A stretch of DNA of 64,000 bases from Coleofasciculus sp. LEGE 07092 (GTDB taxonomy: Bacteria > Cyanobacteriota > Cyanobacteriia > Cyanobacteriales > Coleofasciculaceae): the NCBI RefSeq assembly GCF_015207375.1, contig NZ_JADEWY010000018.1:1-64000 (forward strand), written 5' to 3'. Numbering within the stretch: position 1 is the first letter of the stretch; each line of letters starts with the position of its first letter. Below are positions 26,349 through 35,669 of this stretch, piece after piece. The notes below the pieces were generated by a model. It made no database searches. It was given only the letters and a program-made list of their open reading frames with translations, and had not been told where the DNA came from. The position numbers and the translations under genes were made by a program.

Positions 26349-26768
26349 TTAGCTGGCTTGCTGCAAGAAATCACGAGATTGTCGCCGGGGACTGAGGCAG
26401 GCGTAGACCAATTTCAGCAATTTTTCGGTGTCAATTGGACAAGGGAGAAAATATCCCCCGACCCCAAGAGTCCAATTGTGGTCAAGTTCCGTGTTTTGAC
26501 CTACCAGGATAACTCTAGGTGCAGGCTCGAATAAAGCGTTAATTTTTTGGCAAAGTTCATAGCCATCAATACCGGAGAGCTGAATGTCTGCGATGACCAA
26601 GGGGAGAGAGGTTTCCCTTTCCGAAATAAGGTGGAGTACCTCTCGCCCATTCCGGACTACCTGCGTAACCAAACCCTGCTTAAAAAATAGCGTTACGATA
26701 TCTGTAGATTCGCGCTCAATTAATCTTCCCTTGGCAAGCAAAACTACCGATTTTGTTTCTTCTGCCAT
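26349..26768 (-). CDS. Degenerate response-regulator receiver protein
   Basis: The 139-residue product is a single receiver-like domain. LPLVIADIQLSGIDGYELC places an Asp in the usual phospho-acceptor strand (about residue 60). The acidic pair normally near residue 10 is absent (VVLLAKG), the Thr/Ser switch is VGQ, and the invariant Lys-Pro is Cys-Pro (FLPCPID). It may work without phosphorylation or as an inert adaptor. It lies alone between the recombinase and the coupling-protein gene. Confidence 0.7.
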   Translation of the reverse strand: MAEETKSVVLLAKGRLIERESTDIVTLFFKQGLVTQVVRNGREVLHLISERETSLPLVIADIQLSGIDGYELCQKINALFEPAPRVILVGQNTELDHNWTLGVGGYFLPCPIDTEKLLKLVYACLSPRRQSRDFLQQAS

Positions 26769-26931
26769 AGTGATTTTTGTAATCTATCTTCTGTAATATC
26801 TCATCGTCCTAAAGGATTACTGTCTCTCAATCTCTCAAAGGGAAGAATCGTGCTAAGCCCAAGGGCAGAAAGGAAAAAAACCAGATATTCCCTATTCCCT
26901 TTGAACACAGCTCTTTAATGTACATAAACCC

Positions 26932-28770
26932 CTAAATGTAGCGCGAAAACAAATCCTGTTTCTCTTGCGGACTCTTCTGAGAATTCTCCTTACCCTCTGA
27001 AGCTTTCCCTTTGCCTGATTCCTCATCATCCGGTGGCATAGGCAACCATTGTCGTGCTATCTCAATTCGTGCCTCAATGGCAGCTAAAAGTTCCTCCTCA
27101 GTTGGTGTAAATTTGGCTTGCCGTTGCTCCAAAGCAGGGCGCACCTGTTCATCCCACAGCGCCTCGCTCTTGTGCCAGCGCTCAATCTGCTGGTTGGGGA
27201 TAAGAATTTTCAACGGGTAAGGAACCAATGTGCGTGTAAAGCTGCCATAAGCTGGATTGGAGACAATGCAGCGCCCTTGGGGAAGCCCTAATATCTGATC
27301 AATGGTAAATAGGGGTACTTTTTGGCGATGCTCCGACCAGCTTGTAGAACGACTTCCTTTGCTGTGGCTAGTCGATTTAGTTTTATGGGTAACTTCTTTA
27401 TCCCCGTAGCGCTCCGAGTACTGCTTGGCGGTGTCATTCGTACCCGGATTAAACAGAACATGGGTCGAGCAGGCAGAAGCGATCGCCTTACCCATCTTAT
27501 CGCCATACCCCTCATAGAGCTGTTGCAACGACTGAATCCCCAGAATAAAACAGCCGCCATTCGAGCGATATTCGTTGACCCACTGCGGAACGTTAGAAAG
27601 GCGAATCGAGGGCAGCTCATCCAGGCTAACAATTAACCCCTCCTGGCGCTTAAAAGACAAATTCTTCACCACCATCATGTGAATTGCCGCCGCCACCACT
27701 GGACCGACGACGTGGCGGCGTTCATCATCCAACTTAAACACCACCAACGTCTTGCCTTCGATTTTTGGGGGAATACTAGAGGCTCCCATCAGTGAGGGTA
27801 GCAAATCACGTTGAATAAAACTGCTGAATGTGGCGCTGGCGGTTGTGAGGATACCGGAGATTGTCTTCTTTGCGTGTTTGGCACTCAAAAACTGATTGAA
27901 GGAAGTGGCAACCCACTGATTAATCCGACCCGATTGCACCCCATAATCAAGGCGTTCAACCAAATCAGGAAGACGGATAATCCCATAGAGCATCGCTAAA
28001 TCATGATAGTGCGGATCGGGGTAAGATTTAACAAGCTGAATTAAGGCTTTCGAGAGTAATGCTCCGGCTTTCGAGAAAAATGCATCTCCTTTTTCTCCCG
28101 GCTTCTGGGCATTGGCATTAATCACCGAGGCAATTTCCCCAGCCATAGTGCCGTCTTCGGGTCCGGTGAGGTAGTTAAAAATGTTGAATGAATCGCTGTA
28201 CTTCTCCCCCGGCGCAAACACATAGATTTTATAACCGTACCGTGCGGCTTGGGAGCCGTGCAACTGAAGCTGATCGCCCTTTTTATCGTAAAGCAGAATC
28301 GGAAGCCCCTGCTGCATAGCGCTTTCAATCGCTGGATCGATAGTGGAGAAAGACTTACCACTTCCCGGTTGACCAATCACCAGCATGGAGCGTTGCATAT
28401 CGGGAAGCCAAAGGGTTGAGGGTTGACCGAATAGTGCCTGTATTCTGGCGCTCCAATTTTTCAGCTTTCCCCCCAACCAGTAGCGGGGTTCGCCACACCA
28501 CAGGGTAACTTTATTCGTTCTAGCACGGCGCTGCTGAATGGCTTTATTGGTGGCAGCAAGCTTTTCTGACCCCCCGGCGATTCTGCCAGAGGTAATTTTA
28601 GAGGAGGAGCCAGCAAATCTGGAAAGGATGAGCAGAACCAGGAAGACGAAGAGCATCATGTAGCCTTCAGGGTTATTAAATTGCTTGAGAAGTCCAACGG
28701 GATCGATGCCCACTGGAGATGAGTCTTGCTCCTCCTGGGCAGTAGCTAAGATCGGGTTAAATGTCAACAT
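26932..28770 (-). CDS. VirD4/TraG-type coupling protein
   Basis: The 612-residue product has membrane spans at the N-terminus (one near 34-50), Walker A GQPGSGKS near residue 136, Walker B VSLDELPS near 385 and downstream ILGIQSLQQL and CSTHVLFNPG, typical of T4CPs. It hands the relaxase-DNA complex to the secretion channel and uses ATP at the inner membrane. A charged disordered tail (about 580-612) may contact substrates. It is last in a minus-strand operon with envelope proteins (28777-35057), separated from the VirB-like operon by 17 kb. Confidence 0.9.
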   Translation of the reverse strand: MLTFNPILATAQEEQDSSPVGIDPVGLLKQFNNPEGYMMLFVFLVLLILSRFAGSSSKITSGRIAGGSEKLAATNKAIQQRRARTNKVTLWCGEPRYWLGGKLKNWSARIQALFGQPSTLWLPDMQRSMLVIGQPGSGKSFSTIDPAIESAMQQGLPILLYDKKGDQLQLHGSQAARYGYKIYVFAPGEKYSDSFNIFNYLTGPEDGTMAGEIASVINANAQKPGEKGDAFFSKAGALLSKALIQLVKSYPDPHYHDLAMLYGIIRLPDLVERLDYGVQSGRINQWVATSFNQFLSAKHAKKTISGILTTASATFSSFIQRDLLPSLMGASSIPPKIEGKTLVVFKLDDERRHVVGPVVAAAIHMMVVKNLSFKRQEGLIVSLDELPSIRLSNVPQWVNEYRSNGGCFILGIQSLQQLYEGYGDKMGKAIASACSTHVLFNPGTNDTAKQYSERYGDKEVTHKTKSTSHSKGSRSTSWSEHRQKVPLFTIDQILGLPQGRCIVSNPAYGSFTRTLVPYPLKILIPNQQIERWHKSEALWDEQVRPALEQRQAKFTPTEEELLAAIEARIEIARQWLPMPPDDEESGKGKASEGKENSQKSPQEKQDLFSRYI

Positions 28771-28776
28771 GATTAA

Positions 28777-29322
28777 CTAGATTGCTTCAGTACTTGATCG
28801 TTTGACTTGATAGTCTTCGTTGCTGCGGTTAAAACACAGATCGAGGCGTTTGAAATAGCCCTTTATTGCTGGCTGCCAAGTGCGAACACAGGGTAAGGGC
28901 TGCGGCTCGGTTTGTTCCTTAGATAACGGAGTAAATAACTGTCGTTCTGGTGGAACATGGGGGTCTAAATAATGTTCAAAAACGGGCTTGACTAAAGAAT
29001 CTCCCTGCATCCATAGCCCGACATACAAGCATCCCCACGCCCCGCACAAATCAGGGTGGTTGAAATTCACGATCGCTAAACGGTTGTTCTGGCTGCCCTT
29101 GACCTGCCAAACTTTAAGCTGGGAGCGTATTGGCTCAGGGTCGGCTTTTGTATAATCTGAAATGATTTGGGTGACAACCGATTCGGGTAAAGCGTTTTGG
29201 GATTTCCATGCCACAGAAGGAGAAGCCGCACATCCGAATAATCCGATTAGGGAGGTCGTTGCTAAAGCGATCGCCAGCCCTACCCTAAACCAATTGACCA
29301 GTGGCAAAATTTTCTTAATCAT
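28777..29322 (-). CDS. Hypothetical lipoprotein of the coupling-protein operon
   Basis: The 181-residue product has a lipoprotein signal: basic start, hydrophobic stretch and lipobox LFGC (Cys near residue 31). The mature part contains NFNHPDLCGAWGCLYVGLWM and a further Cys pair, suggesting an oxidised periplasmic fold. Its start overlaps the stop of the upstream gene by 8 bp and its stop is 6 bases before the virD4-like ATG, so it belongs to the transfer operon. Family not recognised. Confidence 0.65.
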   Translation of the reverse strand: MIKKILPLVNWFRVGLAIALATTSLIGLFGCAASPSVAWKSQNALPESVVTQIISDYTKADPEPIRSQLKVWQVKGSQNNRLAIVNFNHPDLCGAWGCLYVGLWMQGDSLVKPVFEHYLDPHVPPERQLFTPLSKEQTEPQPLPCVRTWQPAIKGYFKRLDLCFNRSNEDYQVKRSSTEAI

Positions 29323-31093
29323 TGCACTTGTTTTTGTCTACGGCTTCCTCAAAATAAATTTGGCTAACCTTAATGGCTGCATCCTCTAAAGAGTCAGATG
29401 TGTTAATGGCAGTTAAGTATGAAGAGTTCTGAGCGTCGGCTCCAATTCCACCTAAATAGCTGTAGACGAGCTGAAAAAGTAAGCGTTTTTGCTCAAAGGG
29501 ATGACCTGTACTGAGTTCTGTCTTCTGACTGAGTTGTTTGAGAATTGAGCCAACTTGCTCAAATAGTCGCGCATCTTGCTCTAAAGGAGGGAAATGGTCA
29601 AGCAACGCTGACGTATCAACGGAGTGACCAGCATTGACCTTGGCTAACCATTGGGGACTGACAACTTCTGCGGGTAAATTAGAACTATGATGCCCATACT
29701 TACCAAGCCGCCGTCCGCAGTTTCTGTTGGCATCACATCCATACGCCCCAATTGAGTCATAATCAAAGCCAGAGAGTTCAAAAAAAGAAGCGATCGCCTT
29801 GGTCGCGGTGCGAACCTCAATCCCGTTAAATGCCAGAGATAGCTCCGATGTTTCAGAGGGCGAAAGCTCACAGGTTTGACTGGGGGAAGCCCGCTCAATA
29901 TCCGGTGTGATTTCTGCCAAATCTCGCTCCTGGTAACGCGGCTCTCTGCCGATAAAGATGGTAGAATCCTGGCTATAGGTCAGCAACGGAACCGGACCAA
30001 TTTGATAAGGCGTAGCTCCACAGTCATTAACCCAGCGAAAATACAGCGCTGTGTCAACTTGCCCCTCTTCTAAGCGAGTCAAGACAACCTTAAAAGCCTC
30101 TCCAAAAGGATGCCGTCCCGTGGGTTCTTGCCCCCCCTTCAAGCAACCATAGCCCCCCTCAAGCTGCTGAGAGCCGCCACCAACCCAATAATAAAAATTC
30201 CCAGTCTCGTCTTCATCTTCCGCCGGGAGTTTGGACAACTTAATGGACTGACAATTTCCCTCAGAGCAGGGAACATTAAACCCATAAGTCGATGAACCAG
30301 AAAGTGTGTTCTTAATCAGGGTTGTCGGATTCTTATCAACTTCAACAATTTTCATCGCTAAATCCCCTCTTGGCTCAACAGGAATTGGATATTTGCCCAA
30401 GGGTAAGTTGGCTAAGCCAGGAACATCTTTAACCAAAACCTGCTTCCACCCTTCAAACTTTTCGAGGGGAATACCCATTAGATTGGGAATATCTCCAACT
30501 TGATAAGGGGCTAAATTAATCTCATTAAGCTGAACCTTCCGTAAAAGTGGGTGAGTTTGGAGAAGTTGTCCGAGTGTTATTTCCGGCTCAAGTGTATTAG
30601 CCTTGTGCTGCACCAACTCTTGTAATAAAGCGCTAGTATGAATGACTTGTGTCCTCATCCCAGGAACAGTATCAGCCAGCCATCCCAATGTTTGTTGAGC
30701 CGCTAAAGGAAAACTAGATAATCTCGTTTCGCTCAAGTCTTCCTCAAGGTGAGTTTCAATGCTTTCAAGGCTTAATACTTGAACCTCTAGGGCATTAGCC
30801 AAATCTCCTAATGTCAGGAACCAATCAGGAGTTTGACCCTTGCGCCAAGTTCTACCCAAAGCTTCACCAGAACTCTGAATAGGTGGTAAATCCCTCAGAC
30901 CAATTTGATGCCACGCTGGAATTAAAATCGGGTCTTCAGTCGTATCGGTGTTATCTCCCAATATTTCTGTAGGGATAGAGGATTTAGCTATAAATGAACG
31001 TGCATTATCCGGTGGTAATCCTATCACAATAACCAAGCAAATGCTTAATGCAAATAAACTCAACCCTGTTAATTTTTGCCACTTGTACCACAT
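29315..31093 (-). CDS. Secreted conjugation-associated protein, paralog of the N-terminal half of 32502-35057
   Basis: The 592-residue product has an N-terminal hydrophobic signal (about 9-28). Residues 58-420 match the upstream paralog closely: IGLRDLPPIQSSG, GQTPDWFLTLGDL, GGQEPTGRHPFGEAFKVV and DCGATPYQIGPVPLLTYS have direct counterparts. The shared part contains helical Leu-rich repeats and then a Cys-containing beta-rich domain. The C-terminal 170 residues (with CDANRNCGRR) replace the hydrolase domains of the paralog. It is presumably exported and may act at the cell wall near the channel. No catalytic motif is seen. Confidence 0.6.
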   Translation of the reverse strand: MWYKWQKLTGLSLFALSICLVIVIGLPPDNARSFIAKSSIPTEILGDNTDTTEDPILIPAWHQIGLRDLPPIQSSGEALGRTWRKGQTPDWFLTLGDLANALEVQVLSLESIETHLEEDLSETRLSSFPLAAQQTLGWLADTVPGMRTQVIHTSALLQELVQHKANTLEPEITLGQLLQTHPLLRKVQLNEINLAPYQVGDIPNLMGIPLEKFEGWKQVLVKDVPGLANLPLGKYPIPVEPRGDLAMKIVEVDKNPTTLIKNTLSGSSTYGFNVPCSEGNCQSIKLSKLPAEDEDETGNFYYWVGGGSQQLEGGYGCLKGGQEPTGRHPFGEAFKVVLTRLEEGQVDTALYFRWVNDCGATPYQIGPVPLLTYSQDSTIFIGREPRYQERDLAEITPDIERASPSQTCELSPSETSELSLAFNGIEVRTATKAIASFFELSGFDYDSIGAYGCDANRNCGRRLGKYGHHSSNLPAEVVSPQWLAKVNAGHSVDTSALLDHFPPLEQDARLFEQVGSILKQLSQKTELSTGHPFEQKRLLFQLVYSYLGGIGADAQNSSYLTAINTSDSLEDAAIKVSQIYFEEAVDKNKCND

Positions 31094-31160
31094 AGTTATT
31101 AGAGAGAGATGAAAATTTTATTTCTCCTTCTGCCTTCTGCCCTCTGCCCGATTGGTGAGC

Positions 31161-31217
31161 GTTCGACTGCCCTTCGGCAAGCTCAGGAACCGCGCTCACG
31201 CCGAAGTCCTGTCGAAC
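31161..31217. repeat. Cruciform-type repeat in the gap before the 29315-31093 gene
   Basis: GTTCGAC-N5-TTCGGC is mirrored by GCCGAA-N5-GTCGAAC, with a 21-base centre. A competing GTGAGCG/CGCTCAC stem is nested. CTTCTGC-type heptamers flank it (about 31127-31148 and 31221-31232). This looks like a miniature dispersed repeat inserted within the operon, and the RNA hairpin may affect downstream expression. Confidence 0.7.
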
Positions 31218-31235
31218 CACTGCCTTCTGCCTTAA

Positions 31236-31901
31236 TTAGAGATTAGGAACACGCCCATCGGGATTTTCAATTGCTGAATTTGCCATTTGGATCATCTCTT
31301 GTTTGGAGGCTCCCTTAACTCCAACTTCATAGCGATACTCTCCTTCGAGCCAAACCACCTTGGCTTCAGTCAAATAGGCTCCAACAAACCAAGGGAAGAA
31401 ATAGCCTTGGATACCCTGTGCCAATTCGACGGTACTTGGGGGAGAGGGAGCGCGTTGAGAAAATTCCAAGTCAGAACTTTTCCACGCTTCAAGTTCGGCA
31501 TCAAGTGAGGGAGTATTGGCATTTGTTTTAAAGCCTTCAATTGAGGCATACCGACAAGCAACCACATCCCCACAATTGGGGGAAGCGATGACAATTTTGT
31601 ACTGGGCTTTTTCCGAGGTTCCCTGAATAAGTTGTGCCACCAATCCTTCTTTTCCGACTTGCTGATTACTCGGTGGAATATAGCTGGGTAATCGCAGCGG
31701 GACTTCATTGAGTTCAAGTTGAGGGCGGACATAATAAAAGAAATCATGCCAAGGAGCCACAGCTTCTTCAGATAAAGTAATTTTCGTGGCTTCTTCAGCT
31801 TCAGATTTAATCCCTGAATGGTTTTTGTTTTTATCGGCACAACTGCTGAAGACTAAACCTATTGATAAAAGAACCACAAAGAGTAAGGTTGTTAGGTTCA
31901 T
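31236..31901 (-). CDS. Hypothetical lipoprotein
   Basis: The 221-residue product has a lipoprotein signal with lipobox VFSSC (Cys near 22). The mature chain has a Cys-containing segment ASPNCGDVVACRYASIEGF and an EYRYEVGVKG strand. Its ATG overlaps the stop of the next upstream gene by 4 bp. Family not recognised; part of the envelope-protein group preceding virD4. Confidence 0.65.
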   Translation of the reverse strand: MNLTTLLFVVLLSIGLVFSSCADKNKNHSGIKSEAEEATKITLSEEAVAPWHDFFYYVRPQLELNEVPLRLPSYIPPSNQQVGKEGLVAQLIQGTSEKAQYKIVIASPNCGDVVACRYASIEGFKTNANTPSLDAELEAWKSSDLEFSQRAPSPPSTVELAQGIQGYFFPWFVGAYLTEAKVVWLEGEYRYEVGVKGASKQEMIQMANSAIENPDGRVPNL

Positions 31902-32491
31902 TCTTGGTTAACTCCTTCAACTCCAACAACAATAAGGTTGTCAGGAACTTGAATTCCCAACTCTTCTAAAGCTTGCACATATTCTGCGGGTAAGTAAACG
32001 TCAGTAGTTGGGTCGCTGGCATGAGCGATAAAATCGGAACGAAAGGCTTCTAACCCTCCTGCCAATTCAATGGCTTTTTTATAGCGTTGTCTGGCTAAAT
32101 CAAGGGCAACAGCTTCAGGAACGTAGGCACTCAGCGCCTTTAATAAAGACTCCTCTTTCGGAATCAAAAGCTGGCAGGACGTTTCTTTAATCGCCGCAAT
32201 TGTATCCCACCACTGGTTATCTTCTTGTAGTGAAATGAGCTGATAGTTGCCACTCTCACCCCAAAGAAGATACTGACTAACAGAGCGATTTCTCAGACAA
32301 GGGGTTAGCTCATCAGGAAGTTGAGCAATGTCTAGAAAGACCGGTTTGGATTCTGAAACAGGAGTTGGGGATGAGTTGGACGCAACGGTAGTATTATTGT
32401 TTTGATTAAGAGCGAATCCACTGCCGACAACAAGGGCGACAAGGGCAGCGATTAAGAACAAGCCAGTCAGTTTTAACCATTGAGTTTTCAT
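31898..32491 (-). CDS. Hypothetical exported protein
   Basis: I use ATG 32491 (MKTQWLKLTG), with AAGGAG seven bases upstream; a longer frame to 32644 would run into the hydrolase gene by over 140 bases and lacks a site. The 197-residue product has an N-terminal hydrophobic segment (about 8-28), then a Ser/Asn linker and a helical domain (about 55-190) with a Cys pair (LTPCLRN, TSCQLL). It is probably periplasmic or membrane-anchored. Family not recognised. Confidence 0.6.
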   Translation of the reverse strand: MKTQWLKLTGLFLIAALVALVVGSGFALNQNNNTTVASNSSPTPVSESKPVFLDIAQLPDELTPCLRNRSVSQYLLWGESGNYQLISLQEDNQWWDTIAAIKETSCQLLIPKEESLLKALSAYVPEAVALDLARQRYKKAIELAGGLEAFRSDFIAHASDPTTDVYLPAEYVQALEELGIQVPDNLIVVGVEGVNQE

Positions 32492-32501
32492 TTGCTTCTC
32501 C

Positions 32502-35057
32502 TTATAGTGGAAGGTAGGGAGCCGGATTGGTATGTTTCCCGTTTTTGCGAACCATGAAATCAAGGTGGGGACCAGTGCTATAGCCAGAACTGCCCACCCC
32601 AGCGATTTGCTGCCCTTGAGAGACTGCCATCCCCTGACGGACACGAACTGAGCTGGCTGCCAGGTGGTTATACTGGGTCACAAGTCCATTGCTGTGACGA
32701 ATCCAAACTTGATTGCCCCAGCCACCGCCACAAGGATCGAGTCCGGTGCCATCGCTACAGCCTGTGATGACCTTAATGACTTCACCGCCGTCAGCCGCAA
32801 CAACCGCAGTTCCTTTAGGAGGGGCTAAGTCAATGCCCTTGTGGAATTTGCGCGTACCTTTGAGAGGGTGAATTCGCCAACCGTAAGGACTGGTGAGATG
32901 CCCTTGGGTGGGCATCACAAAATTTCCAGTAACCACGCCGTCTCCTGGGGTGAAGTTGCCGCCGTAGGTGGGGGAGCAGCTTGGGAGAGTGGGTGCAAAT
33001 TCTTGGGTAATAGCTTCGGCAGCTTTTTCCGGTTGACGGGTATCAGCATCAGTAGAGTTGGGTTGGCTATCCTGTTTTGCATCAGAGGTAGTTTCAGGCG
33101 GTTCTGTTTGCTTTTCTTGAGTAGTGGTTTCAACCGCTGCAATATCTGTGCCTTTGAGTGCCTGATAGTAGCGTCGGGCATCAGCAGCGATTTGAGATGC
33201 CTTATCCTGGTCGTTGACGATCCACCTGGCACCCACAAAATTGGCAAGACCTGCACTACTATCGATATAGTCACTGAGCGCTCGTCCAGTAAAGACGCCT
33301 GATTTCATGCCCCAGACAGCGATGAGGGCATCGTATTCCGGCGAGGCGGCTAAATCAGGGTTGTTAACAAAATCAACGCCAAAGTGATGGCTGGCTTTGC
33401 GATAGTTATCCTCTCCCGTAAGTTGCACTAGTCCACGCCCGTAATGTTGGCTTCCCGCACCATCGCCGATATTGCGAGTGGATAAGTGGCGAGTTGCCGA
33501 TAGCTCGTGGGTATAGCGTCCAAGTAAGGTTTCAGTTTCAGCCGTGGCTAGGATATAAGCAACCTGAGCTGGATCGGTGACTCCTTCAGCTTTAGCCGCT
33601 GCAATCAGGCGGGGGATTGACTCCGCAGCATACTTGTGCAGGTGGGCGGGAGCTGCCGCGATCGCTCTGTCTACGGCTTTGCCACTGGCAAAAGAGGCGG
33701 GTGCGGAACCACCACCTTTAGCTGAAAACCCGGCTGGACAGGGACTAACTCCCGCTGCTGCTAGAGCGGCTTCAAGTTGAGCATCGAGGCTAGCGGGTGG
33801 ATCACCAAGTTCCCACGGCTCTGAATACCCGCTGGGTTCCCCTCCCGGCTCCATACCGATGAAAATATTATCGTTGACGCTATAGGATAAAAACGGAATC
33901 GGTCCAAGGAAGTAGGGGGTGCAGCCACAGAGGGTGCAAAACCGGAAAAATAAAGCTGTATCCACTTCATCAGTGGTTTCATCCGGCTCCATCACCACCA
34001 CCTTGAAGGCATCCCCAAAGGGAAATCGCCCCGTTGGTTCTTTCCCGCCATTGACAACCTGCAAACAACCGCTACCGCCTTTGACAGCTTGGTATTTTCC
34101 CGAAATCCACTGCTTACCCTCGGATGCTCCTCGTTGCGCTCGTCCGGAGTTCTCTAAGTCATCGAGTTCGATATAAGCACAATCTTGATCAGGATCAGCA
34201 CATTTAACTGGGGCGTCACCCCCAGAAATGGTATTATCCCGACTAGTTTCCGCTGTACCATACACCATGTCAATTCTCATGATGGCTCCCCCTAAGTTCA
34301 GGGAATTGGGGAAGGAATTCAGGGGGACATCACTTAATCCAGGAACTTCTGAGAGCTTGTTTTTTTCCCACCCAGCTAAATCTTGAAGCTGCGCCTTATC
34401 TAAATTGGGAATTTCGCTAATCGAGAAAGAGGATAAGGAATTTCCGAGTTCAATTAGGCGTGAATCGGCTAGCCGCTCCGATTGTGCCAGTGCTTCTCCA
34501 AGGGAGATGTCGGAATCGGCAAAGTTAAAGCCTCGACTCCGCTCGGCTTTAACATCGAGCGGAGTCGAGATGTCAACACCTATTTGAGCAGCTAAAAATG
34601 AGATTGGCTCAATATCCTTGACTGGGAAATCGCTCAAATGAGGAACGGCGTCCTTTAGCTGTTCGAGGGTTGCATTTGTCGCTAGGGAAAACTCACTGAG
34701 GGCGACATTATCAAGATTGAGTTGGGAAATCTGGCTAATTTGTGCAAGGCTGAATTCCTCCGGAGCCAATGAGCGACTTAAGTCTTCCAGGGTTAGGAAT
34801 TGGTCAGGAGTTTGACCTGCAAACCATTGCCGTCCCAGTTGTTTGATTGCCCCAGAACTTTGAATTGGGGGAAAATCGTTAAAGCCAATTTGCTCCCAAT
34901 CGGGGATTCCTGTTTCTGTATTATGAGGGAGTTCAGAATCAGAAGATTGAGCCATTTTTGGCGTAGAGGCAAACAGCAAGACAAATGCTAGCAACACCCC
35001 TATTAGCAAAGGGATGACTTGGAGATTCTGCTTACTTCTACGCCTGTGCCACACCAT
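32502..35057 (-). CDS. Secreted bifunctional peptidoglycan hydrolase: GH19 plus M23 domains
   Basis: The 851-residue product starts with a signal peptide (about 12-35). Residues about 50-430 are paralogous to the 29315-31093 protein. Residues about 500-640 resemble the GH19 chitinase/lysozyme fold: ILATAETETLLGRY with candidate acid Glu, then YGRGLVQLTGEDNYRKAS and the Leu/Gly-rich end. Residues about 720-851 are an M23 endopeptidase: SPYGWRIHP, FHKGIDLA (first Zn ligands His and Asp) and GPHLDFMV, where the usual HxH is His-Leu-Asp. It likely opens the wall for the transfer channel, the role of VirB1 elsewhere. First gene of the operon ending with virD4. Confidence 0.8.
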   Translation of the reverse strand: MVWHRRRSKQNLQVIPLLIGVLLAFVLLFASTPKMAQSSDSELPHNTETGIPDWEQIGFNDFPPIQSSGAIKQLGRQWFAGQTPDQFLTLEDLSRSLAPEEFSLAQISQISQLNLDNVALSEFSLATNATLEQLKDAVPHLSDFPVKDIEPISFLAAQIGVDISTPLDVKAERSRGFNFADSDISLGEALAQSERLADSRLIELGNSLSSFSISEIPNLDKAQLQDLAGWEKNKLSEVPGLSDVPLNSFPNSLNLGGAIMRIDMVYGTAETSRDNTISGGDAPVKCADPDQDCAYIELDDLENSGRAQRGASEGKQWISGKYQAVKGGSGCLQVVNGGKEPTGRFPFGDAFKVVVMEPDETTDEVDTALFFRFCTLCGCTPYFLGPIPFLSYSVNDNIFIGMEPGGEPSGYSEPWELGDPPASLDAQLEAALAAAGVSPCPAGFSAKGGGSAPASFASGKAVDRAIAAAPAHLHKYAAESIPRLIAAAKAEGVTDPAQVAYILATAETETLLGRYTHELSATRHLSTRNIGDGAGSQHYGRGLVQLTGEDNYRKASHHFGVDFVNNPDLAASPEYDALIAVWGMKSGVFTGRALSDYIDSSAGLANFVGARWIVNDQDKASQIAADARRYYQALKGTDIAAVETTTQEKQTEPPETTSDAKQDSQPNSTDADTRQPEKAAEAITQEFAPTLPSCSPTYGGNFTPGDGVVTGNFVMPTQGHLTSPYGWRIHPLKGTRKFHKGIDLAPPKGTAVVAADGGEVIKVITGCSDGTGLDPCGGGWGNQVWIRHSNGLVTQYNHLAASSVRVRQGMAVSQGQQIAGVGSSGYSTGPHLDFMVRKNGKHTNPAPYLPL

Positions 35058-35174
35058 GGGGCTCTCTATTTCTCGACATCTGTGTTCTTAATACAGACGT
35101 TAAGGGAGTGCCAAACAGGAGACTACATCTGGAGATAGACTTAACTTAAACCGAGGGATAGACTTGAGAAGTGC

Positions 35175-35380
35175 GATCGCCCTAGCACTCGACGCACCAC
35201 CAATTCTTGACCTTCATGATGTAGTCGCACCCGTTGCTCAAACACCTCGCCCGTTTCAACCTTTCCTTTGAGAGTGCAGTTCCTCCAAAGCTTCCCAAGA
35301 CATCCCTTGGTGTTGGCGAATCACATGCGTAAGCTTGTCTATTAGCAATTCCAAACAAGAACCCTCGTGTACACATAACC
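35175..35380 (-). pseudogene. Remnant of an IS4-type transposase
   Basis: Three minus-strand frames in series reconstruct one protein: TRGFLFGIANRQAY, then VIRQHQGMSWEALEEL, then TGEVFEQRVRLHHEGQELVV. The order GF..., VIRQH..., TGEVFEQ..., RR matches the central DDE region of IS4-family cyanobacterial transposases. At least two frameshifts separate the pieces and both ends are missing. The 327-base gap holding it (35058-35384) shows no intact gene. No terminal inverted repeats or target duplication were found. Confidence 0.6.
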
Positions 35381-35384
35381 CGCC

Positions 35385-35669
35385 ATGGCTTGCGGTGGCT
35401 TGCATCAAGGATTCTTCTTCGCCTCTGGTTTAATTACGCTTCCGGCTATGTCGTTGATTTACGGGTATGGATTACCGTTAGTCGCTACGGTTTTAATTGA
35501 ATCCTTTATCTTGTGCAAACGAGAGTTGATTCCTTACCGCAAAGCTTTTTTGATAGCAGGTTTATTAAAGCCGAAGCATCCTCGTCTGGCGGCGACGGTG
35601 ATGTCGATGCAGGTGGGTTCCTTTGGAATTATTCCCATGGCTTATTATTTGATGCAGCTTCAAGGGTAG
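35385..35669 (+). CDS. Small membrane protein, possibly a fragment
   Basis: The 94-residue product has three hydrophobic segments (about 8-30, 29-45 and 71-90) and a conserved-looking LCKRELIPYRKAFLIAGL stretch. There is no ribosome site at its ATG, and the transposase remnant lies directly upstream, so it may be the 3' part of a gene cut by the insertion. Family not recognised. Confidence 0.4.
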   Translation: MACGGLHQGFFFASGLITLPAMSLIYGYGLPLVATVLIESFILCKRELIPYRKAFLIAGLLKPKHPRLAATVMSMQVGSFGIIPMAYYLMQLQG

